DNA of 60,000 nucleotides from Adiantum capillus-veneris (GCA_014529385.2 CM043966.1:91250587-91310586), one strand, 5' to 3'; shown: positions 12,601 through 21,690, counted from the first letter of the stretch. The notes: generated from the letters alone by a model not told the origin. A program made the numbers and translations.

Positions 12601-12618
12601 GCAGGGTCCAACTCTTAG
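9609..12618 (+). pseudogene. Multi-exon transposase-like pseudogene of an uncharacterised family
   Basis: I read five coding blocks: 9609-9880, 9881-10188, 10264-10874, 10957-12146 and 12223-12618, together about 925 codons. Introns 10189-10263 (75 bp) and 10875-10956 (82 bp) are clean GT-AG with matching phase. The third, 12147-12222, has a GTAAGT donor but AA where AG is expected. The second block is a coiled coil (KSLEQQMQKKESHIQKLTN) followed by basic residues. The large block has CPFC in GASSLMPCPFCTRG, ADP-like acidic and HFCTLHAF motifs. The last block reads YGSLEIFSTQGMEKSHY and ends basic. This architecture reminds me of uncharacterised, probably transposon-derived proteins found in animals and other eukaryotes, but I cannot name a superfamily. 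Lesions: a frame change near 9880, TAA at 10448, TGA at 12442, and the lost acceptor. Confidence 0.6.
10601..10720 (+). repeat. 60 bp in-frame tandem duplication within the transposase-like gene
   Basis: Units 10601-10660 and 10661-10720 differ at only a few bases and each encode a 20-residue block containing RIGTYLHIEDTMPT. Being a multiple of three, the duplication keeps the frame. Confidence 0.95.
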
Positions 12619-12670
12619 CGACATGTTTATTTAAAAAATAATACTTCTTTTAAAAAAGTTAGTGTGAACA

Positions 12671-12700
12671 GGGCCCTTTTTAAATGGGCCCTTATAAATA
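12671..12700 (+). promoter_or_regulatory. Putative promoter of the H3-like gene: palindromic GGGCCC/TGGGCC element and TATA box
   Basis: GGGCCCTTTTTAAATGGGCCC (12671-12691) is a near-palindrome holding two TGGGCC-type (site II) motifs, which are known in plant promoters of genes expressed in dividing cells. TATAAATA follows at 12693-12700, 58 bp before the ATG. The arrangement fits a short, independent histone-type promoter; the function is inferred. Confidence 0.5.
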
Positions 12701-12757
12701 TTGCATGCTCTCATAAATCACTCATTTCTTAAGAACAGGTGAGCTCTTACCAACGAA

Positions 12758-13654
12758 ATGGCGCGCACCAAACAAACCGCGAAAGAGCATCCGCCTGCCA
12801 ACAAAAACACCCTCCAAGGATGTGAGAAGCCATCATGGCTTAAAGGCACAAGAAAACGGCCACGAACACCTGGCCGTTCCAGGAACTCTTCTGGTAGTGG
12901 GCATGGTGGTAGGGCACGAGAGTCATCAAGGACAGTTGAATCTCCACCTCCTCAAGATATAACACCTAGAAAGAGAATGAAGCAACGTGCCCACCGCTGG
13001 AGAGAAGTAGAGGGCCAGCAAACATTAGAGTCCGATAGGGAGCAACCGTCGCGCCCCCAATCACAAGCAGGACCATCCAGGACTCGGGTGGTCAATACAG
13101 ACACCGAATCAGAGAGTGAGCTACCATGGTTGCGAGAAAAAATACCGCACACACACCGGGTGGCCATTGGGGGGAAGACATTGCCTCAAGTTTAGGGAGC
13201 TCTCCCCACACGACAAGATCAGCAACCAAGGGAAGAGGAAGAATCAGAACAGGCTGCAGAACCAGCCCCTAAGCATGTAAACAGACGCAAGTCTAAGTTT
13301 TTCAAGAAGCCTTCACGCCGCCCGCCAGCAAATGTGCAAGTGCCCCCAAGACAACCGCAGCGGCGCCGAAAAATAGCAAGGGCATTTGCAGAAATCCGCC
13401 ACTACCAGAAGACGACGGAGCTCTTGATTCGACGCGCCCCCTTTGCTCGCACTGTGAAGGAAGTGCTTCAAAGCTATGGAAATCAGTATAGAATGCAAGC
13501 AATAGCGCTAGAGGCTATTCAAGAAGCTGCAGAGGTCCACATCATTTCAGTGTTGGAAGATACCAACCTATGTGCCATTCATGCAAAGCGAGTGACAATA
13601 CAGCCAAAAGATATGCAGCTTGCACGACGATTGCGACGAGACTTCGAGCATTAG
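12758..13654 (+). pseudogene. Histone H3/CENH3-like gene with very long tail and one internal amber codon
   Basis: The ATG at 12758 opens MARTKQTAK, identical to the first residues of histone H3, but the K9-S10 region is replaced (KEHPP). A tail of about 200 residues rich in Arg, Ser, Pro and Glu follows. A histone fold spans codons 212-298: [52 protein letters not shown]. Features shared with plant CENH3 are the long divergent tail, KTTELLI, QEAAE in place of QEACE, and KDMQLARR. Loop 1 has the H3 length, lacking the extra residue(s) of CENH3, and the CENH3 tryptophan is absent. One in-frame TAG (13193-13195, codon 146) splits the frame; both halves share the frame and the rest is open for 298 codons. 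It could be a recent pseudogene, a readthrough gene, or contain an unrecognised intron. It has no close H3 paralogue in the window. Confidence 0.75.
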
Positions 13655-13810
13655 CCGAAGTTACTCCTCTTTTTGTATTGCACACCCTTATCTTTGTAAT
13701 GATTTGACTTTCCAATGACAATATGATCAACAGTTGTGTCTACTCTGTCTATTATCTTTGTAATTTCAAGTTCTGTATGTAATTGTAGTCAATTTTAGTA
13801 AATTTGTGCA

Positions 13811-13979
13811 TTTTAAGTACCTTTAGAGGTAGATAAGCCTACAAGGGGCAGAAAAAGGCCTGGCCACAAGGGCGCACAAATGGCCCATCCATAACTGATG
13901 GATGGGCCATTTGTGCGCCCTTGTGGCCAGGCCTTTTTCTGCCCCTTGTAGGCTTATCTACCCCCAAGGGTACTTAAAA
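13811..13979. repeat. Perfect-stem hairpin 1 (foldback element)
   Basis: Two arms of about 80 bp, starting TTTTAAGTACC and ending GGTACTTAAAA, are almost perfectly complementary around the loop AACTG (13893-13897). The stem includes GGCCACAAGGGCGCACAAAT. It lies between the H3-like gene and the convergent minus-strand gene. A MITE-type foldback transposon is the simplest reading. Confidence 0.9.
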
Positions 13980-14311
13980 TAACCAAATTTACTAAAACCT
14001 AGTGGTTTTGCATCAATATTTTATATGGATCCTTATGGACACCTTTTTTTGGTCATTTCAAGCTTTGAATTCCATATAGGATATCAAAACAAATAACATA
14101 TTGTGAAACCAAGTGTCCAATGTAATTTGACTTTTTGGTGCAAGGGTGTAGTAGGTAGAGCTAAAGCAAGTGATAGTTTGCTGGAAACTTCATTTCATAA
14201 TTGATTTGAGCTTTTCTAGTGTCCTTGAGTGTGAACATATACTGGAATTGCCATAAAAAGGTTGCATTTAAATGAATGATGCAAAACCAATCCATTGCAA
14301 TAAATTTGTGC

Positions 14312-14482
14312 TTTTTAAGTACCCTAGGGGGTAGATTGGCCTATAAGGGGCAAAAAAATGCCTGGCCACAAGGGCGCGCAAATGGCCTATCCAAAACTGA
14401 TGGATGGGCCATTTGCGCGCCCTTGTGGCCAGGCATTTTTTGCCCCTTACAGGCTAATCTAACCCCCTAGGGTACTTAAAAA
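14312..14482. repeat. Hairpin 2, related to hairpin 1
   Basis: Same terminal sequence (TTTTTAAGTACC...GGTACTTAAAAA), same core stem motif (GGCCACAAGGGCGC) and similar length as hairpin 1, but with several paired substitutions between the two hairpins. Both are preceded by (A)TAAATTTGTGC, so the repeat unit may extend beyond the stem. Confidence 0.9.
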
Positions 14483-14658
14483 TCACAATTATACTCAAAT
14501 TGACTGCAATTACATACCTTGAAATAACAAAGTCAAAAAACAATTCATATCACCAATTGAAACAATTTTCAAGATTGACAAATCAGATTGAAAATAATTT
14601 GCAATATAGAGAGACAATTTCAAATATTTTTTATTCCTTCTAGCACGGTGATTTTACA

Positions 14659-16235
14659 TCATGTATCTGAGGAGTTCAGAATTTTTTTGACCATTTCCTG
14701 GCGCCTATTTTGCGCGTAAGGCAACTCCCCAGTCAAGAGGGACTGCGCTATGGCATTTGGGTCAGTTGAGCCAATGGAAGCATGTATCCCTATCTGGGCA
14801 ACCACTTTACCACGAAAGCCAGTGCCAAACGCTGTGCATACAAGGGATCTACACACTAGGAACACTTGATGCGCAGTTTGAGCAATGGTACTCAAACACA
14901 AAAACTTGCTCAAAGCTTTTAACGACCAAGTCATAAAATGGGCCTGGGGAGTAAATTCATTATGGATAATGGCCACATCGCCAGGGGGGAGTTGTCCGAG
15001 GTAATGCGCAAGGGAAGCTTGCGGTCCAAAGCCCGTCCGCTTGCCACCCGTCCTTGCAGCAAAATCATCAACCTCCACAACATCCTGTCATAAACCGATG
15101 AAGGTTGAGAAAAAAGACACAAAGGATAAAATAGTAACATGAAAATTAGGATACAGTTTACCTCCTGCTCCTTGTCATCCTCCTCCCTGTTGCCCTTTGC
15201 ATCCAAGTCAATGGTCCCATGCACCACAGATACAAGCTTTGGATCATCAGATGGGAGGTTGCATAATGGCATAGGCATCCTAGCAGCCTCAACCTTGGCT
15301 TGCGTGGCTTGGAAATCTTCATCAGCAACGTGCAACTGCTCTGCTGCCAGGACCTCCGCACATACAACTGCAATAGTGTCAACAACAGAGTCCCCATCTG
15401 GCAAGAGCTTGCTTTCTAGGGCATCTGGCATATTGTCTAAGGGACATTTGCTGCTGTTGCATAGCACGCTCAAGAATTCATCCATGTGCAGGCCAAATGC
15501 TTTTTCCAAATCATGCAGGAACACAAACTCCTCCCCATCCACTAACACTGAGGAGAAGCGGCTAATTTCTACCTCTGGGATAGCCACATCCGTCAGTTGT
15601 AGTGGCACTGGAGTGTCACTAGGGCCAGCCGCAACTATGGATTTCTCAACCACTTCCTCAAGACCCCTAGGGTACTCGAGCTGGTGTGCTTTTCCTTTCG
15701 CTACAGGGTTCATGGGGATAACCTGCTGCTCCTTGGTGTCCTTGATAAAGGACCCAACTTGAAGGTGTGGTAAGCGAAGCTCCTCCAAATCAGGTTCCTC
15801 GCTCACCAAGAAGATAAATGTTGCGAGCCGAGAAAGGTACTCCACCCCCAACTTGCGCTTCTTGAGCGTTGACACCCCAGGGGCTTGCTCGTCCAAGTAA
15901 TGGCCTGCATTGGTTGCAATTTCTTGGAATCGTTGCAACCGCTTGGCGAATGGGCGATCACCTTTGTGTATATAGTGCAAAAGATCGCAAGGCACCCAGA
16001 TCCCTGCATGTGGGGGGATAGATACAGAATATTTTATGATGTGCTCCTCCATGAACGCAGAAATCTCCTCAAATGCATCCATGTGAAGGGCAACTGTGGC
16101 GTCAAGGTCAGGGAGACGAGTAAAAAAGGTGTGGAGGTCCAACTTCCCTTTGTATTTGGTGTCCTCGAGGAAGAGGATGAAGCGTGACAAAGGGGTGGAT
16201 GTGGGTACAGATGCAGAGGCTGTGGCAGCATCCAT
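14659..16235 (-). CDS. Unknown two-exon protein, 499 aa
   Basis: Exon 1 runs from the ATG at 16235 to 15162 (358 codons) and exon 2 from 15084 to the stop at 14659 (141 codons). The 77 bp intron 15085-15161 has a GTAAAC donor and a GACAG acceptor, in phase 0. I chose MDAATASA as the start because upstream codons are less protein-like. The N-terminal half is helical in character (LDLHTFFTRLPDLD, LLHYIHKGDRPFAKRLQRF). Exon 1 ends in an acidic stretch (NREEDDKEQE), and exon 2 is a compact hydrophobic domain (FGPQASLAHYLGQLPPGD, TGFRGKVVAQIGIHASIGS). There is no signal peptide, zinc finger or transposase motif that I can name. It is convergent with the H3-like gene and is followed upstream by another minus-strand gene. 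The intact frame across a clean intron argues for a real or recently real gene. Confidence 0.6.
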
Positions 16236-16483
16236 GTTTAGCCTGGGGTGTGGATAGAGAGTGGAGGAGCTCAGGAGTTGCAAAAGTGAAAATAGTGAAT
16301 GAGTTAGGTGGCCCCCCTTTTATAATGTACCCTTTTTTTAAGACATTAAAAAAAAAAGGCACTTTCACCAAAAAAATGATTTCTCATCCCAATGCAAAAA
16401 ATTATATTCAAAGGCATGATTTGCCGAAGCAAATCATGTTGATTACAGCGGGGATCAATATGAAAATTGCAAGAGTTACAAAG

Positions 16484-17824
16484 TTATAAGATCGATAGCA
16501 TAGTTCCATCTATCCCCCAGTCCTCCTCGACCTTCAATTTGTCTTCCATTCTCTTCCCAATCTGCGGACATTCATTACAATAAGCATCTAATGATCGACA
16601 AACCATGATGTATTGAAAATGTGGTGGAAGGATTCTCACCTTGTGACCTTGTAAACGAAATTGTGCTTGTTGAAGGGCCTCAAAACCCATAATAACCAAA
16701 TGTTCTCGAACATTACTGAGAGTCCAATGCTTGTTCACTTGGACTGCCTCCAAAGCATCGTTGGGCATCTTCACTGCAATGTCAAAGCTTGCAATAGCGC
16801 CGTCTACACTTTGTAAGGGAGTGCACACTCCAAGCTTGCACATCCAACGATCATAGTGAAATCGTATGTACAAGGAGGTGCGGGATTTCAAATAGCGCAT
16901 TCCAATACCTGAAGCTCCAACCTTACAACGGTACCGGTCCCCGTTGTGCATGCCCTCCACAAAACCCCAGTCCTCTTCTAAAAGCCTTCCTAATTCCTCG
17001 TAATGCGCATCTTTACATACAAGCATTGTGGTAGTCTCCACAAATCCAAACTCTTTAAAAATGTGCAAAAAACAATGAATAGGCAAACACCAGCTCAAGC
17101 CCACAGACCTAGAAGCTTTAGAGTATTTCAAAGAGTTTTGGACATCCATTATCATCTTTTGCTTGAAAGATGCTACCGACCACAAATCTGGGACCGGCCA
17201 CTCCATACTTAATAAGGAAGTTACTTTGATGGGTTCAAGCGTTCCAAATGCTTGTGTAGAAGTAGGGACAATATAGGAGTGAGAATAGAAGAAAATCCTT
17301 CTTTGAACCAGTTTGGTTGGGCAAAGATGCGGGAACATTATTGCTCCAATATCCGCATGTATAGCATTGAATGTGCCGAAGAGACTATGTAGTGGCTGCT
17401 CCTCCACCAACGTGGATGGAAATATGACTATAAATGCATGACAAATGTTAAGTATGAATCCATAATAACATTACACTGTGATTTCACACTTAGCTTTGTA
17501 TTCTCAAAACATGTACTTACAATGTGTTGGAAATCGAGGTGGTTGTTGCAAGTGCATGGTTGACATTGAGAAAACATGTTGCACAATGGCTATGGTCCCC
17601 TTGTCTTTGCGGTTCTTGAAGCCAAGGAGCTTTCCTTTCCAATGAAGATCCAAGTTTGCACGATTCCGCACACGATGAGGGCCAACAGCAGATGGTTGCA
17701 TGTATACCCAAGCACCTTTGGTGAGCTCTTGTGGCACCCACTCATCATCTACACCTCTAGTGTTGTGGCATGCAAGTGCTGTGACCTCATCCTTTGGTCG
17801 CCTTTGCGAAGTAGAGTTGGCCAT
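16484..17824 (-). CDS. Unknown two-exon protein, 415 aa
   Basis: Exon 1 (17824-17521) begins MANSTSQRRPKDE and exon 2 (17427-16484) ends GTMLSIL. The 93 bp intron 17428-17520 has a GTAAGT donor and a TTATAG acceptor, and the split codon joins in phase 1 without a stop. Exon 1 has WVPQELTKGAWVYMQP and a basic stretch. Exon 2 has aromatic and cysteine-containing segments (MFPHLCPTKLVQRR, FHYDRWMCKLGVC, DAYCNECPQIGKRM), the last of which could bind metal, but the cysteines do not form a pattern I recognise. It is arranged head-to-tail with the other unknown gene, 248 bp apart, with similar short introns. I recognise no family; a passenger gene of a mobile element or a host gene are both possible. 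Confidence 0.55.
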
Positions 17825-18606
17825 GGTTGAGCAAAGCAAACTAGGAAGAGGAGAAGAACCTTGCTTGTTGCTACAATGTAGGTGTGATAAAGTGATATGA
17901 GAAAATGGTCAACCCTTGTGGCAATGGGAGGAGAAGGTGGACAACCCTTGCTTGGTGTGGCACTGGGAGGAGAAGGTGGATAAGCCTTGCTTGGTGTGGC
18001 AATGGAAGGTGGTAGGGGAGGAGAGAGGAGCTTCCTTGCTGCAGCAATGGAGATGGTGTAAAGAGAGAGAGTGTTGGAGTAGAGGATGAGTGTGATGGTT
18101 GCAACCAAGGAGGGGTTGGAAAAGGGGTTCTAGAGAGAGAAAATCCCTTTTTGCCTAATAACTAATTTTGGGGGAGCTCTGGATAGCAAAAAAAGATTTT
18201 TTAAAAGTTTTTAAAAATTTTTGAATTTTTGGATTTTTGGATGCACGTTTTGACTTTTTGAGATCAAAAAATATTTTTTTGACCATAAAATAGTTTTAGG
18301 GGGGTTTTCAGAAGATGAAATTTGAGTTTTGAAATTTTTGAAAAATTTCAAATTTTTGGGATTTTTTCATAACCGGATCAAAAAGGAGGGAAGTTGGAGG
18401 TTCCATATGGCCCACCCCCCCCCCCCCACCCCACCTTCTCATTAGGTAAGAGCCCATTTAAAAAGTGTAAGACTACTTTGTCCCCCTACATTTTTGAGGG
18501 CATAGAGTGTGTCCACCACCCTCTTCTCATTGGTTGGCCTCTAATTAACTTTAATCCCAAAGGGCCCCTAGAGGATTCATATTTTTCCTAATGTAGGAGG
18601 AGGCGA
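17825..18606. other. Upstream region with 39 bp tandem repeat and low-complexity DNA
   Basis: Two and a partial third unit of a 39 bp repeat (17921-17959, 17960-17998, then a partial copy) read GCAATGGGAGGAGAAGGTGG at the start. On the minus strand they would encode a 13-residue ATPSK..PPSPP repeat, in frame, but I see no gene that includes it. From 18180 to 18400 the DNA is T- and A-rich with many TTTTTGA/TCAAAAA phrases, followed by a C-run near 18418-18428. No confident gene. Confidence 0.55.
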
Positions 18607-19538
18607 ATGTTAGCAATTGCTAACACATGCTACACCGATTATGCACCAAGCTAGAGATGTGCTATGGATGTGCACAATATTTCCTATTCACATTGTATAA
18701 GGTCTTGGGCTCATTGGGAGTTCCAAATTGTATATGCTAGAGGGCTCAACTTAATCCCATAGTAGGAAGGATTATGGTGCATGCCTTTATAAGAAAGCCT
18801 TTTATGCAAAGAGGCTTCATTCTTGAGGATCCGTTCTTGAGTATCCATTCTTGAGAGCTCACTCTTGAGTGTTTACTCTATGGATGGCGTAGCTTTGAGC
18901 TTAACGCCCATGCTTAGAAGGGTAGTGCTAATCCTTTGTAATTAGAGAAGCACTTCTTGATTAATATAATCTCTACTTTTTTCATACCTTAAAGGATTAT
19001 GGTGCATGCCTTTATAAGAAAGCCTTTTATGCAAAGAGGCTTCATTCTTGAGGATCCATTCTTGAGTATCCATTCTTGAGAGCTCACTCTTGAGTGTTCA
19101 CTCTATGGATGGCGTAGCCTTGAGCTTAACGCCCATGCTTAGAAGGGTAGTGCTAATCCTTTGTAATTAGAGAAGCACTTCTTGATTAATATAATCTCTA
19201 CTTTTTTCATTAGTCTTAATTAGAGAAGCACTTCTTGATTAATATAATCTCTACTTTTTTCATTGGTCTTGGGCTCATTGGGAGTTCCAAATTGTATATG
19301 CTAGAGGGCTCAACTTAATCCCATAGTAGGAAGGATTATGGTTCATGCCTTTATAAGAAAGCCTTTTATGCAAAGAGGCTTCATTCTTGAGTATCCATTC
19401 TTGAGAGCTCACTCTTGAGTGTTCACTCTATGGATGGCGTAGCCTTGAGCTTAACGCCCATGCTTAGAAGGGTAGTGCTAATCCTTTGTAATTAGAGAAG
19501 CACTTCTTGATTAATATAATCTCTACTTTTTTCATTAG
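18607..19538 (+). repeat. Copia-type LTR with internal triplication
   Basis: The stretch starts TGTTAGCAATTGCTAACA, a typical copia LTR start with a perfect palindrome, and the first copy ends CTCTACTTTTTTCA at about 18983. A block beginning GGATTATGGTGCATGCC with a TATA-like TTTATAAG recurs at 18769, 18994 and 19333. Each block ends in the same CTCTACTTTTTTCA, with an extra partial copy at 19211-19263. I see no matching target duplication. It could be a solo LTR array produced by unequal recombination. Confidence 0.65.
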
Positions 19539-19652
19539 TCTTAATTTTTCTATATTCCATTATGTCATGAAGTAGTTTCACCTTCTCATTATTCTATGAG
19601 TGTGTGGTGATGACTTCTTGTTTATTGACCACTCCTATCATTCTATGACTAC

Positions 19653-20137
19653 TCAATTTGTGATATTTAACATCTCTAATTAGGTTGATTAAGTAGGTTC
19701 TTAATCTTGTGATTAGAGTATATGCCCTACTGTTTGATCATGTGTGGATGGGTTTAATGAGATTAAAGCATCATTCACCCTTGTGTGTGTAGCTTTTGCT
19801 TAAGTACCTTGATTAGCATGTGATTCTTGGAGAGGCCAACACCAATGCAATTAGTGTGTGCTTGTCAAGAGAGTGCTTTGAAATTCAAGTCTATAGCAAG
19901 TTGGACTTTGGTGGGTTCAATGTGTGTAGGTGATGCTTGATGATGATTATGATATGATTAGAGTTAGTGATTCATGGATAATCTCTATTGCATTGGAAGA
20001 GAATTCTCTTGAATCCTCTCATTCAATACATCCAATGATGCTCATGCCTCAAGCTCTGGCCGGGGTTGCCGATCTTAGGATTGATAGTTTTGCTAGTCTT
20101 GGGTTGTGATTAGGTGATACTACGAAGACCCCCAACA
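19653..20137 (+). repeat. LTR C, plus-strand copy (3' part)
   Basis: Ends GAAGACCCCCAACA and matches, inverted, the LTR at 51813-52300. No primer site follows it, so it is a 3' or solo LTR. Just downstream AATAGCACTCTAAGTGCTATT forms a small hairpin. The outer (5') limit of the LTR is not clear. Confidence 0.75.
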
Positions 20138-20501
20138 ATAGCACTCTAAGTGCTATTAGAAAAAGTGTATCTATCAATGCATAACATCTTGTAGTAAAAC
20201 TACTAAAAGCATTGTCAAAAGTTGCCACTTGTGAAAACACTATACTTGTATCTAGAAAATGCCAAAATTAGGTTGCAAGGAAACGCACACAACTTAGAGA
20301 AGATGAATAATCTCAAGGCACACAATAGAAAGTGTATTGCTTAGTGAACAATGGAAAGATGAGTAAACCCTAGAGTAATGGGTATACATCCAATGGATGG
20401 GGGAAAAAACCTCTTAGTGAGAGACAAAACGCGTCGGTGGTCCTAAGTGTGTCCACACACATACTACCACATATATATGGAAACAAATCACCCCTGGGAG
20501 T

Positions 20502-20732
20502 GATGTTGTCAAATAATCAAATACTAACTTTTAGATTTAGCGGAATTTAACAAAGAAAGAAGAGAGTTTTCCCTTAAGAGAAAGATAGAAGGGAGAATAT
20601 AGGTTGTGCCAGGTTGATTTCTTTACACAAATACACATTAAAAAAACACCATAACCATGCACAAAATTTAAAGAGAATACTTAATTAAGATTGACAACTC
20701 AATGAGGATCGGATTTGCTTGGACCCGATCCC

Positions 20733-20775
<43 letters not shown>

Positions 20776-20940
20776 TCCAAAAAGGCTTGTATTATAATCC
20801 TCTCAAAAGAGAGATTTTTTACAATACATGTTTGTGCTCTTGCAAAGACTTTCTTGAAACATGAAGATGGTGTTCTTCAAGATCCTAGGGTATAACCCTC
20901 CTTCCCAAACCCTAAACACCCTAGTGGAGAGAAAGGAGCT
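20502..20940 (-). repeat. Decayed LTR related to family A, first part
   Basis: Phrases such as GGCTTGTATTATAATCC, GAGAGATTTTTTACAATA and GAAGATGG parallel the A-type LTR around 48350-48480 in order and spacing. The relation is distant. Probably the terminal part of the 3' LTR of the decayed minus-strand element at 20502-25486. Confidence 0.5.
20734..20772 (+). repeat. Uninterrupted C-tract of 39 bases
   Basis: A pure cytosine run sits where the related LTR copies have CCCCCC followed by TCCAAAA (for example 48389-48400). It is either a real expansion of that short run or an assembly artefact; the length should not be trusted without long reads. Confidence 0.9.
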
Positions 20941-20959
20941 ACGTGGAAAAAGGAAGATG

Positions 20960-21690
20960 AGGGTGAAAAGAAGGATTTAAGCAAGACTGCTTCTACTACT
21001 GAAACTTGTAACCCCAACACCTACATGACTAGCTTCATGAATTCACTAACGATATGGAGAACTACAGATTAGCCTTGGAAAGATATAACATTCTCTTGGT
21101 CAAGGCTCAAACCCAATTGGACCTTCACCCAGCACTTTGATGGACACTGTAAATTACCTTTTTACCTTTTTAGCATATAGATAGATTCAAAAATCTTGCA
21201 GGATATTTGTCCACATGGTTGGGATTTTGTAACGGTTGCATTATTATTTTTAAAATATCACACTTTTTTTAATGTAGGCAGATTGCATGAGAAGTTCTTG
21301 ATCGTCTTCATGTTCAAACTTTCATTACTATTATAGATAATCCCAACGTGGCTGTTGTAAGGAAGCACTCTATTTTTCTCATCACATGAGAAGTGAAGGC
21401 CTCTTCCCAATTTTCCCTTCATGGCAAAGGGCAACAGTAGATCCCCAAGAATTTGAGGAGGCAAGTAATGGCACTATTGTGGCCTCTGCAATTCTTTTAA
21501 TCCATGGCTCGTGATGAGCATGGACTAGTTGTATTGTTTTGAGATTAATCTACTCACTCAATACGATGTATGCTCATAGGACCCCCTTGTTTGATGTGGA
21601 GGATGACCTTTCATCCATTGTAGCTAATCATTTCATAGCAATGGAGTACTACTCCTACCGCTTTGACTCCTGTCTTCTAATGAGGTATAT
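20960..21690 (+). pseudogene. Fragments of an unidentified intron-containing gene
   Basis: Three protein-like stretches lie in order: one at 21033-21140 (contains ENYRLALERYNILLVKAQ), one at 21291-21384 (contains LDRLHVQTFITIIDNPNVAV), and one in another frame from 21389 to about 21685 (contains LFPIFPSWQRATVDPQEFEE and TPLFDVEDDLSSIVANHF), the last interrupted by two stops near 21505. Splice-like sites are present: a GTAAAT after the first, AATGTAG before the second, and GAG|GTATAT after the third. The amino-acid composition looks coding. I do not recognise the family. The block sits between two parts of a decayed LTR, so it may be captured or inserted host sequence. Confidence 0.35.

Noticed and set aside
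12758-13654. Naming the gene as functional CENH3
   Set aside because: Loop 1 has H3 length, the CENH3 tryptophan is missing, and there is an internal stop; only a CENH3-leaning resemblance is supported.
13811-14482. Hairpins as tRNA or structured ncRNA genes
   Set aside because: Continuous long stems without a cloverleaf or internal promoter boxes; foldback elements explain them better.
9080-18600. Terminal inverted repeats around the gene island
   Set aside because: TCAAAAAGAGTCAAAA near 9250 and TCAAAAAGTCAAAA (other strand) near 18260 look alike, but both lie in low-complexity T/A-rich DNA and I could not extend the match.
18607-19538. Regularly repeated blocks that could suggest a CRISPR-like array
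   Set aside because: Units are 200-270 bp, directly adjacent or nearly so, with no unique spacers and LTR-type ends; the genome is eukaryotic.
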